A stretch of 64,000 bases of DNA from an uncultured Gemmatimonadota bacterium (GTDB lineage: Bacteria; Gemmatimonadota; Gemmatimonadetes; Gemmatimonadales; Gemmatimonadaceae), in NCBI GenBank assembly GCA_903882745.1, contig CAIRYG010000005.1, forward strand, positions 124,001-188,000, given 5' to 3'. Shown in pieces: positions 32,709 through 40,537 of this stretch. A model generated the notes under the pieces. It made no database searches. It was not told where the DNA came from and worked only from the letters and a program-made list of their open reading frames with translations. Within the stretch, counting starts at the first letter, position 1, and every line of letters begins with the position of its first letter. Made by a program: the position numbers and the translations under genes.

Positions 32709-33221
32709 CTACTTTGCAATCACGCCGCAGGCGATGCGCGCACCAGCGGCACCGGCGGGGTTTGTCTTGTAGTCATCGCCGACGGCGTGCATAACAATCG
32801 CCGTGCCGCCGCTCTTGAAGAGCGAGTTTGCGCCGGTGCCGAGTGTGACGTCGCGCGCCATGGCGTCAAAGGTGAGCGCGCCATCGGTTGGGACCTGGAC
32901 GTTAGGCAGATCGCCGGCGTGCATCCCCATCGGGTTGGCCATACCGTGCTGCTTGCTTGCCGGATTGAAGTGCCCACCGGCCGAGGTGAAGGGCGCTTCG
33001 CAGGTGCCCGTCTCGTGGATATGGAAGGCGTGTGGCCCTGCCGGCATGCCGGTGAGCACGACGTGCACGAGCACGCCATTCGGCGAATCCGTCAGCGTAG
33101 CCTGGCCGACGACCGCGCCCTTGGCGTCCTTCAGTTCAGCCTTCGCGGTGGCCGCGTCCTGTGCAGTAGAAGTGGAGGCGCACAGCACGAGCGCGATCAT
33201 GGCGCATGACATCGACTTCAT
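32709..33221 (-). CDS. sodC: Periplasmic Cu/Zn superoxide dismutase
   Basis: The 170-residue enzyme has a signal peptide ending STAQ. Metal ligands are all visible: HAFHIHETGTC (two Cu His), GGHFNP (the bridging His), KQHGMANPMGMHAGDLPN (Zn His and Asp), and VMHAVGDDYKTNP (last Cu His). The disulfide Cys pair is in GTCEAP and RIACGVI near the end. It dismutes superoxide in the periplasm. It sits with katG, the truncated hemoglobin and heme A synthase within about 20 kb, though not as one operon. Confidence 0.93.
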   Translation of the reverse strand: MKSMSCAMIALVLCASTSTAQDAATAKAELKDAKGAVVGQATLTDSPNGVLVHVVLTGMPAGPHAFHIHETGTCEAPFTSAGGHFNPASKQHGMANPMGMHAGDLPNVQVPTDGALTFDAMARDVTLGTGANSLFKSGGTAIVMHAVGDDYKTNPAGAAGARIACGVIAK

Positions 33222-33315
33222 AAGGGTCTCCTAGAACGAGGCGAATCAAGCAGCGGTGGGAGGCATCGCGAACTCTATGCCTGAATAATAGCGGTTACGT
33301 CCGTGAGCGAACCCC

Positions 33316-33702
33316 TTACGGCACGTATGCAATACAGTCGATTTCGACGCGGAGCCCTTCACCCGGAAGTGCCGCGGCCTGGATTGTGGTGCGCGCCGGA
33401 CGGTGGCCGGCGAACACGCGCTCGTACACACCATTCATTTCCGTGAACTCCTTCATGTCGAGCAGAAAAACGCCACAGCGCAGCACGTACTGCAGGTCCG
33501 AGCCGCCGGCCTGCAGGATGGTGCGAAGGTTCGCGAGGCACTGTTCGGTCTGCGACGCCGCGTCGGGACCAGAAAGCTTTCCGGTCGCTGGCACGGTCGC
33601 GCCCTGCCCCGACACGAAGATGAGGCGCTCAAACCCCATCCCCGGGGAGTAGGGCCCGACAGGCTTCGGGAGGTCAGCGCTATGGATTGGGCGGTGGCTC
33701 AT
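33316..33702 (-). CDS. RidA family protein
   Basis: From the ATG at 33702 the protein has 128 residues, standard for RidA. Family motifs: SADLPKPVGPYSPGM at the N-terminus, FVSGQGATVP, SQTEQCLANLRTILQAGGS, and the conserved RTTIQAAALPGEGLRVEIDC with the catalytic Arg. RidA hydrolyses reactive enamine/imine intermediates. An earlier in-frame ATG at 33741 adds 13 unlikely residues. Confidence 0.88.
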   Translation of the reverse strand: MSHRPIHSADLPKPVGPYSPGMGFERLIFVSGQGATVPATGKLSGPDAASQTEQCLANLRTILQAGGSDLQYVLRCGVFLLDMKEFTEMNGVYERVFAGHRPARTTIQAAALPGEGLRVEIDCIAYVP

Positions 33703-33816
33703 GGGAAGGCTCGCGTCGGGAGGTGAAAGAGGGTGAAACACGGTGAATCGGAATGAATCGCAGTGAGTAGCGGTCGATGGCTATCAGTGGTGCCAAACAG
33801 ATGTGTGCGCCTACGG

Positions 33817-34857
33817 TTAGGACCGACTGTAGGCCTCGCGCGCGGCCAAGGTCACCGCGGTCAGCAGCAATAGCGCCCCCGCCTGATGCGCCATACCGAT
33901 GGCCACCGGAACCGCGAGCAGGAGGACGGTGATGCCCAGCGTGACCTGGACCGCGACGGCAACCATCATCAGCGTGAGTCGTGAGCGAAGGCGTGGCCAC
34001 GCATGCTTGCGCACCGTGAGCGCAACACTGATCACGGCGAGCAATGTGACGATCGCCAGCACACGATGATCAAACTGCGCGCTCGCGGGATCTTCGAACA
34101 GGCTCTTCCACCACGGAACCATCGTCCCATACTCGACAGGCACGAGCCCCGCCCCCATGAAGGGGAACTCATTGTAGATGCGGCCCGCGCGGAGCCCTGC
34201 AACAAAAGCACCGCTGACGACCGTCACAAATGCGAGCGCGAGCAGCACGACGAGCGCTCCCTTTGGTGCGCGCGACCGGCTACCGTTGTTCGCGACCGGT
34301 GGCCGCTTCTCCGCAAGCAGACTGTCCGCCGTCCAGACGGTGAGCAAATAAATCACGAGCGCCAACGAAAGGTGTGCGGCAAGTCGATACTGACTCACAT
34401 TCACCCGCGCGGTCAGCCCACTCGACACCATGTACCACCCCATCGCCCCCTGCAAGCCCATAAGCACCCCGAGGGTGCCAAGTCGCGGAAGCAATGCTCC
34501 CGGCAGGCGGCGGCGGAGCGCAAACCAGAGCAACGGGAGTACAAAGACCACGCCAACCAGGCGCGCCCAAAACCGGTGTAGGAACTCCCACCAGAAGATC
34601 CGCTGAAACGCGCCGAGTGTCATCCCGGCGTTCATCTTGGCGTACTGGGGAATCAGCTTGTATTTGTCGAACTCCACCTGCCACGCCGCGTCGGACAACG
34701 GGGGGAGGACGCCGGAGACCGGCTTCCATTCGGTGATGGAGAGTCCGCTCTCGGTAAGGCGTGTGCCTCCGCCAATCAGGACGAGGAAAAAGAGCATCCC
34801 CGCCCAGACGGTGAGCCAACGGCCGATCGTCACTCGGTTGAGAGTCGCGGTGTTCAT
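33817..34857 (-). CDS. ctaA: Heme A synthase (COX15/CtaA)
   Basis: The 346-residue protein has eight membrane segments. It has the four conserved heme-ligand His residues: WEFLHRFWARLVG, RLAAHLSLALVIY, QFDHRVLAIV and GMAHQAGALLLL. GGGTRLTESGLSITEWKPVSG is the typical start of the family. It oxidises the heme O methyl group to give heme A for aa3-type cytochrome oxidases. The oxidase genes and ctaB are not in the window. It lies 43 bases after the truncated hemoglobin gene, on the same strand. Confidence 0.93.
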   Translation of the reverse strand: MNTATLNRVTIGRWLTVWAGMLFFLVLIGGGTRLTESGLSITEWKPVSGVLPPLSDAAWQVEFDKYKLIPQYAKMNAGMTLGAFQRIFWWEFLHRFWARLVGVVFVLPLLWFALRRRLPGALLPRLGTLGVLMGLQGAMGWYMVSSGLTARVNVSQYRLAAHLSLALVIYLLTVWTADSLLAEKRPPVANNGSRSRAPKGALVVLLALAFVTVVSGAFVAGLRAGRIYNEFPFMGAGLVPVEYGTMVPWWKSLFEDPASAQFDHRVLAIVTLLAVISVALTVRKHAWPRLRSRLTLMMVAVAVQVTLGITVLLLAVPVAIGMAHQAGALLLLTAVTLAAREAYSRS

Positions 34858-34900
34858 GGGATGAATAATACGTCAGTGGGGCGGGGTGTCGAACCCTCCC

Positions 34901-35302
34901 CTACGGATTGCCCGGGTCCGCCTGGTTGCGCATATGATCCGCCAAGTCATGGAGCTTTTGCCGCAGCGCCGCGCGCAGTGGTGCTGGCATCTCGTGCGCG
35001 GCAAGGGCGTGATCCATGCACCAGAGCCACTGATCGCGCGCCTGAGAGCCGATCGGGAAGGGGAGATGGCGCGCGCGGAGCCGAGGATGCCCGTACTGCT
35101 CCACGTACAGCTGCGGACCACCAAGCCATCCCGAGAGAAACAGGTACAGTTTCTCGCGCGACACGGTGAGCGACCGCGCGTGCATCTCGCGGATCTCGAC
35201 AGCTTCGGGCGCACGGTCCATCAGGTCGTAGAAGCGGTCGACCAGCGCACGAACGCCGACATCGCCGCCCACGAGATGGTAGGGAGTCTCGGGCTCTGTC
35301 AT
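34901..35302 (-). CDS. Group II truncated hemoglobin
   Basis: From the ATG at 35302, the 133-residue protein matches group II (trHbO) hemoglobins: YHLVGGDVGVRALVDRFYDL, REMHARSLTVSREKLYLF, the FLSGWLGGPQLYVEQYGHP signature with the proximal-side region, then HLPFPIGSQARDQWLWCMDHAL. It binds heme and oxygen or nitric oxide. It lies 16 bases after the histidine kinase gene and 43 bases before heme A synthase, so it is probably part of a response operon. Confidence 0.88.
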   Translation of the reverse strand: MTEPETPYHLVGGDVGVRALVDRFYDLMDRAPEAVEIREMHARSLTVSREKLYLFLSGWLGGPQLYVEQYGHPRLRARHLPFPIGSQARDQWLWCMDHALAAHEMPAPLRAALRQKLHDLADHMRNQADPGNP

Positions 35303-35318
35303 GGGTGCTGAACCATCC

Positions 35319-36797
35319 TCATTCGTCGTATGCCGTGGTCGCTGCCGCTGCTGCTGCAGACGGGAGCGTGAGCCGGAACTCGGTGAGTCCGGGCCGCGAG
35401 ACGGCGAGTTCCAGGGTGCCGCCGTGCGCGACGGCGATGCGTCGCGCAATCGCGAGGCCGAGTCCCGCACCGTCGGTCATGCTGCCAGCGGTGCGTACGC
35501 GGGCGGCATCACTCCGGTAGAAGCGATCAAAAATTCGTGCCTGCGCGTCAGGGCTGATGCCGGTGCCGTGATCGATCACAGCCACGATGTGCGCGCCTGG
35601 CGCCTCGCCCATCACGACCTCCACCGTGCTTCCCGCGGGCGAATACTTGATGGCGTTGTCGAGGAGGTTGAGCAGGAGACGATCGAGCAGGGCGCGGTCG
35701 CCGTGAAATGGCGCCTGCGTCATGTGCCGGAGCTCAACAGACACGCCGCGTCGCTCGCCGACCTGCACCACCGCACGAACGGCGTCGTGCACGAGTTCCT
35801 CGAGATACACAGGCTCGGCGCGCAACGCGAGATGTCCAGCGTCGGCGCGCGCAAGCAGAAACAGATCGTCCACAAGTCGAGCAAGGCGCTGCCCAGACTG
35901 CAACATGACGTGCACCGATTCCCGATACTCAGCCTCTGTCCGATGCTCACGGGCGAGCGTCACCTCAGCTTCCGCACGGAGCGTCGCGGTTGGCGTGCGC
36001 ATTTCATGAGACGCATCGGCCATAAAACGTCGTTGCTGTTCAAGCGCTCCTTCGACGCGGTCCAGCAACTCGTTGAACACGCGTGCGAGTCCCATCAACT
36101 CAGCGCCGCCACCGACAGGGAGACGCTGGTCAAGATTCTGCGCCGTGATTTCCTCGGCGCGCGTGGCCATCGCTGCGACCGGCGCCAAGCTCCGTTGCGC
36201 GAGCAGATACGCACCAAGGGCTGCGATCAGGAGCAGCAGCGGGATTGCGACGATAAAGAGTGTACGAATCTGTGAAAGCACGGCCGCAAGGTCGCGCAGC
36301 GGATACGCGCCACTGACCAAGAAGCGCTCATTGCCGAGCATCACGGGACGGGTCAGCACCCGTACACCGCCGTCCGGCGCGGGAATGCTTCGCGGGAGCG
36401 TATCAGCGTTCGCGTCAGCAACACTGAGCGCCGTGAGGACGCGATCCCCGTCACCGCCCAAGCCAGCATCGTTTTCGGCAGTCGTCGCGACCACGACACC
36501 CGAGGAATTGCGGACGAGTACGCGAACGTCGCGAAAGCGTACTTCGTTGAGCGTGGTATGAATGGCATCGAGCGAGGAGCGTGCCTGCATCCGTTCGGCG
36601 GCAACCTCGCGTACGAATACGCTGAGCGCATCGCCGATAAACGCATCCGAGCGCGTGACCAATGCCCGCGAGAATGTCACGTAGCAGAGGAACGCAAAGA
36701 CAATCAGGGGGAGTGCGAGTGCGGCCGTATACCCGATGGTGATTTGCGTGCGGAGCGAGGAGGGCGCCCGACTCGGCGATACGGGCGTACTGGGCAC
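35319..36797 (-). CDS. Sensor histidine kinase
   Basis: The GTG at 36797 sits 2 bases after the regulator stop, giving 492 residues. Layout: membrane segment 1 (about residues 20-40), a periplasmic sensor domain of about 130 residues, membrane segment 2 (near 180), and HAMP. HisKA follows with the phosphorylated His in DASHEMRTPTATLRAE. HATPase_c carries N box LLLNLLDNAIKYSP, G1 DHGTGI and G2 GAGLGLAIAR. The sensed signal is unknown. An open frame upstream to 36959 overlaps the regulator and is not used. Confidence 0.9.
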   Translation of the reverse strand: MPSTPVSPSRAPSSLRTQITIGYTAALALPLIVFAFLCYVTFSRALVTRSDAFIGDALSVFVREVAAERMQARSSLDAIHTTLNEVRFRDVRVLVRNSSGVVVATTAENDAGLGGDGDRVLTALSVADANADTLPRSIPAPDGGVRVLTRPVMLGNERFLVSGAYPLRDLAAVLSQIRTLFIVAIPLLLLIAALGAYLLAQRSLAPVAAMATRAEEITAQNLDQRLPVGGGAELMGLARVFNELLDRVEGALEQQRRFMADASHEMRTPTATLRAEAEVTLAREHRTEAEYRESVHVMLQSGQRLARLVDDLFLLARADAGHLALRAEPVYLEELVHDAVRAVVQVGERRGVSVELRHMTQAPFHGDRALLDRLLLNLLDNAIKYSPAGSTVEVVMGEAPGAHIVAVIDHGTGISPDAQARIFDRFYRSDAARVRTAGSMTDGAGLGLAIARRIAVAHGGTLELAVSRPGLTEFRLTLPSAAAAAATTAYDE

Positions 36798-36799
36798 AG

Positions 36800-37492
36800 T
36801 CAGATCACCCGCGCCGCGTCGTCTGGCGCATTCCACATGAATCCCGCACCGCGTACCGTCGCGAGCAGTGGGTGCTTCTCGTCGTCGCCGAGTTTCTTGC
36901 GGAGGCGCGCGGCGTAGACGTCGATGATGTTGGAATACGTGCTGCTCGAGCCATCCCATACTTCGCGGAGCAGATCCGCCCGTGTGATGACACGGCCAGG
37001 GCGCTGCGCCATGTAGAGCAGCAGCGCGTATTCGCGTGCGGTCAGCGCCACGGCGATGCCGGCGCGCGACACTTCATGGCGCGCTGTGTCGATGACTAAA
37101 TCTCCGACGACGATACGCTCCGGCACCGTTTCTGTTTTTCGGCGCGTGATGGCCCGGAGGCGCGCCAAGAGCTCGCCAAAGTCAAACGGCTTCGTGAGGT
37201 AGTCATCGGCCCCTGCGTCGAGCCCAGCAATCCGCTGTTCTACTGCGTCGAGAGCGGTGAGCATCAGGATTGGTACCTGATTGCCGAGCCCGCGAATGGT
37301 GCGGCATGCCGTGATACCGTCGGGCGCGGGAATGAGCACGTCGACAATCAGCGCGGCATAGTCGTGAGCGGCGACCAGCTCGAGCAGTTGCTCGCCGGTC
37401 CCGGCTTGATCGACCGCGTATCCCGCTTCTTCTAAGCCACGGCTGACCGACTTCCGCAGCTGATGATCGTCCTCGACGAATGCGATCCGCAT
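36800..37492 (-). CDS. OmpR/PhoB-family response regulator
   Basis: The 230-residue protein has a receiver domain with acidic pair FVEDDHQ, the phosphorylated Asp in LIVDVLIPAPDG, Thr in MLTALD and Lys in YLTKPFDFGEL. It ends in a winged-helix DNA-binding domain (LTAREYALLLYMAQRPGRVI, then SNIIDVYAARLRKKLG). It pairs with the adjacent kinase. It lies 35 bases after the hydrolase gene on the same strand, so it may be read through from there or have its own promoter. Confidence 0.92.
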   Translation of the reverse strand: MRIAFVEDDHQLRKSVSRGLEEAGYAVDQAGTGEQLLELVAAHDYAALIVDVLIPAPDGITACRTIRGLGNQVPILMLTALDAVEQRIAGLDAGADDYLTKPFDFGELLARLRAITRRKTETVPERIVVGDLVIDTARHEVSRAGIAVALTAREYALLLYMAQRPGRVITRADLLREVWDGSSSTYSNIIDVYAARLRKKLGDDEKHPLLATVRGAGFMWNAPDDAARVI

Positions 37493-37527
37493 CTTGGGAA
37501 TCTACGGCACGGGGGGCGTGCTACAAG

Positions 37528-39501
37528 CTAGGGCTTCAGCGAGGCGGCCATGTATTTCGCGCTCATCGACGGTGTAATCCCGACATCGTCCAAAATGATG
37601 GTGCCGACGAAGGTCTTGTTGAAGAGCAAGCGAATCGATTTCAGGCGTTCGGGACGAAACTCCGGAGAGGCAGCCGCGAAATCGGCAAGCGGGAGCAGGA
37701 ACGATTGCGGGACGTACTCAAAGGTGTTCGTAAAGCGTTGTTCGTCGCGTCCCTTGCGGCGGTAGAGATGCACGTCAAGCGGACGGCGAACCGCCCCGTA
37801 CCGGCTGATCGGCATACGCGCGGTATGGCCATCGGCGTCCGTCAGCTCCACGGTGAAGTCCACGGGGATGGTGTCCGCCTCATCCTTTTTCGGATTCTTC
37901 GCTGCCGATTTCGCCGAGTCTGCTTTGAGCTTGGCGGCGAGGGAGTCTGCCTTTTTGGTCGAATCAGACTTCTTGGTCGTGTCCTTCGGCAGTGCGCGCG
38001 GGCTCGGCTTGTCCTTGGTCGGTGCAACCGAGAGGTGGAGCACTCCCTTGTCGGTGACGTTCCACGATTTCACCAGCGAATCGGCGATCGTGAGGGTGTA
38101 GCTTGCCGGCCGCCCTAGTTTGGTGGTGTCTGGGCCAGCGATGCGATTATTCCATCCAATCCAGACCGCGTTGTTTCGCTGATCGTCGGTCCCCATTCCC
38201 CGGAAAGGAATCACACTTTCTTTCCAGGTCGCGAGGCTGTCGGTTTCAATGGTCACGCCGGGCGCGCCAGTCGTGACATCGATGTCGTCTTCATAGTCGG
38301 CGAGTGTGCGAAAGCCGCTTTCCATGAAGCGCGTGGTGTACATCGACTTGGGGAACCAATGCCCCGCGGTGCGGTGATCGCGAAACATGGGGAGATACTC
38401 GCTCTTGCCGTGCAGCGTCGCTTCGAGGAACCCCGAGATCACCAGCTTCCCCATCTGGCGCTGGTCTTCGATCGGCACGAGCGCCGCAAGTTCCAGGGAG
38501 CGCCCACTGCGGGGACCGTTGTCCTTGTTTTGCCACACACTGTTCCACTGCCCGTGATTGGCACGGTACATAAAGAACATCGCCTTGAAGTGCTCTTGGC
38601 CGTCGGTGAAGCGCAGTCGCTCGTACTGCCGCATCCCTACGGCGGTGGACACATCGCCGTCGTGTGAGCCATGGAGCAGCAAATAGTTCACATTCGCGAG
38701 CGGCGTGTACTTCGAGGCGGGCTTGTACTGACCGTCCACCGGAGCGATGGCAACCACACTCCGGATATGAAAATTGAACGTGAACTTTTGTTTCGCGTCG
38801 TCGGGGTAAAACTTGAGCGTATTGAAAGCCGCCGCGAGTGCTGCCGCCTCGCCGCCGCGCGAGTGTCCCATGACGGCAATCCGATCCATATCGATCTTGT
38901 GCGAGAGCGGACCAGCACTGGAATCGTTGAAACGTTTCCATTGCTCGAGATGCTTGAGCATCAGCCACGCGCGCCCGTCGTTCTCGCCGGAGAGGCCGTT
39001 GATAAAGTTTTCGTCGACCGAGGCGAGAATGAAGCCACGCGACGCCAGGAGTTCGCCCAAATACCCGTAGCCGGGATCCGAAAAATCTTCGGCGGTATGA
39101 TTTCCGTGCACGACGAGCACGAGCGGAAACGGTCCAGCGCCTTCGGGATACCACACCCGAGCATTGAGGGGCACAGCCTTCATATCGAAGCCCCAGAAAT
39201 CTTTGCGATCACCAGCGGCCGTGGGGGGAACGGTGACGTACGGCGACACGTCCACGGACTTTGTCTTATACGTTACGGAGTCCTTGAACTCCTTCCGCTG
39301 TTTATCCGTCCCCGATCCATAAAACATCCGCACGACCTTAAGCGCCCCCGGCTCGGCGGGGTTCTCAGCGGTGATTGTCTGGAAGGCGAGTACCGTGGCC
39401 GAGTCGTCTTTCGAGAACTTCAGCGGCTGTGAACAGGCGGCAAGCGAAAGGCCGACGGCGAGGCTCGCAGTGAGTGTACGCCGGAATCGATGCATCGACA
39501 T
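37528..39501 (-). CDS. Alpha/beta-hydrolase lipoprotein with C-terminal domain
   Basis: The ATG at 39501 overlaps the PorV-like gene stop as TAATG. The 657-residue product has a lipobox LAAC near residue 23. The catalytic core (about residues 90-400) shows LVLVVHGNHTAEDF, the nucleophile VMGHSRGGEAAAL and LLLHGSHDGDVS, resembling PAF-acetylhydrolase/chlorophyllase-like enzymes. A Lys/Ser/Asp-rich low-complexity linker (about 520-560) leads to a beta-rich C-terminal part. Substrate unknown. Coupling to an outer-membrane barrel gene suggests a surface or periplasmic role. Confidence 0.72.
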   Translation of the reverse strand: MSMHRFRRTLTASLAVGLSLAACSQPLKFSKDDSATVLAFQTITAENPAEPGALKVVRMFYGSGTDKQRKEFKDSVTYKTKSVDVSPYVTVPPTAAGDRKDFWGFDMKAVPLNARVWYPEGAGPFPLVLVVHGNHTAEDFSDPGYGYLGELLASRGFILASVDENFINGLSGENDGRAWLMLKHLEQWKRFNDSSAGPLSHKIDMDRIAVMGHSRGGEAAALAAAFNTLKFYPDDAKQKFTFNFHIRSVVAIAPVDGQYKPASKYTPLANVNYLLLHGSHDGDVSTAVGMRQYERLRFTDGQEHFKAMFFMYRANHGQWNSVWQNKDNGPRSGRSLELAALVPIEDQRQMGKLVISGFLEATLHGKSEYLPMFRDHRTAGHWFPKSMYTTRFMESGFRTLADYEDDIDVTTGAPGVTIETDSLATWKESVIPFRGMGTDDQRNNAVWIGWNNRIAGPDTTKLGRPASYTLTIADSLVKSWNVTDKGVLHLSVAPTKDKPSPRALPKDTTKKSDSTKKADSLAAKLKADSAKSAAKNPKKDEADTIPVDFTVELTDADGHTARMPISRYGAVRRPLDVHLYRRKGRDEQRFTNTFEYVPQSFLLPLADFAAASPEFRPERLKSIRLLFNKTFVGTIILDDVGITPSMSAKYMAASLKP

Positions 39502-40490
39502 TAGCGCCACCGTACGGTGAGGCGGTGTGCCATCTGCGAACCGCTGTAGAAGGATGCCCCGTAGTCTAGGTTGAGGCGATCCGCGCCGAAGGAAAATCCT
39601 GCACCGACCGGCTTTTCGTCCGCGGTCTCGGTGCGGTGTGCGCCGGCACGCAACGTGACGTTGTAGCCGTCAATCCAGCTCCACCCCAGTTCGAATCCTG
39701 CAGCAGGCGATACCCATCCGTTTCGGCGAGCGGTGACCTGCGTGTGAAAGCCGTAGTCGAACGGTCCCCACGCGTACTGGGCCGACCACCCGAGTGCGAG
39801 TTGCGTGGGCACGCTGTACGGCGTGCCGCGTAACAGGTACGGCTGACCGACATTCTGGAGCGACAGGCCGGCGATTCCCGTCCACAGCGGATGCGACGTC
39901 CCGATGTCGAGGAGCCAAGCGGCGCCACGCGACGGCAGTGCCACCACCGGCAGGTCAGTGGAGTTCCGCCGGACCATATCTTCGGCGTACTTCACCGAGG
40001 TGCCGATGCGGAATCCCTTGTAGGTCATCGCACCGGACACCATCGCCACCAAGCTGAAGGCATCCGACTCGCCACCACTCATGAGCGACGCGGGAGCAAC
40101 GGGATACGCCGTGCTCGTACGCGGCGCAGTAAAATCCACGGCCTGCAGGGCCCAGCCGAGTGTGACCGGACCAATGGTCGACGCTGAGGCAGCCGCGAGC
40201 GCGCGAGTCGACGCGCCATAAGTCGCCAGCGTCATCCCAAAGCCGGTGGTCGCGTTGAGTCGCGCCGGGTTCTGGAAGACGGCGTACTCGTCACGTCCCG
40301 CCACAGCAGCGTTGCCAATCGCCGCCGCACGCGCCGAGGCAGGGAGAAGCAGCGCGAGCGGCCCTGTGTCAGGGGCGGCGTTTTGGGCCGCAGCCAGGCG
40401 TGCGGAGAGCACGAGGGCGGAGAGCACGAGGGTGGACACGCAAACAATGCGGTGAAATCGGTCTGTACGCATCCAACGAAGGTGAGTCAT
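39501..40490 (-). CDS. PorV/PorQ-like outer-membrane barrel protein
   Basis: The 329-residue protein has a signal peptide ending AAAQ and then the start pattern of the PorV/FadL-like group: PASARAAAIGNAAVAGRDEYAVFQNPARL. Many beta strands follow, ending QMAHRLTVRWR. PorV is known as a carrier of type IX secretion in Bacteroidetes, but PorV-like barrels also occur without T9SS; no other T9SS gene is seen here. Its stop overlaps the start of the hydrolase lipoprotein gene. The start could also be the ATG at 40472. Confidence 0.65.
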   Translation of the reverse strand: MTHLRWMRTDRFHRIVCVSTLVLSALVLSARLAAAQNAAPDTGPLALLLPASARAAAIGNAAVAGRDEYAVFQNPARLNATTGFGMTLATYGASTRALAAASASTIGPVTLGWALQAVDFTAPRTSTAYPVAPASLMSGGESDAFSLVAMVSGAMTYKGFRIGTSVKYAEDMVRRNSTDLPVVALPSRGAAWLLDIGTSHPLWTGIAGLSLQNVGQPYLLRGTPYSVPTQLALGWSAQYAWGPFDYGFHTQVTARRNGWVSPAAGFELGWSWIDGYNVTLRAGAHRTETADEKPVGAGFSFGADRLNLDYGASFYSGSQMAHRLTVRWR

Positions 40491-40537
40491 TTCCCTGTGT
40501 CACGGAAGGGGACAGGCCGCTCGAGACGGGTGAGCGG

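Noticed and set aside
39501-40490. Evidence for a complete type IX secretion system
   Set aside because: Only a PorV-like barrel is present; no PorK, L, M, N or Sov gene and no T9SS C-terminal domain was recognised in the window.
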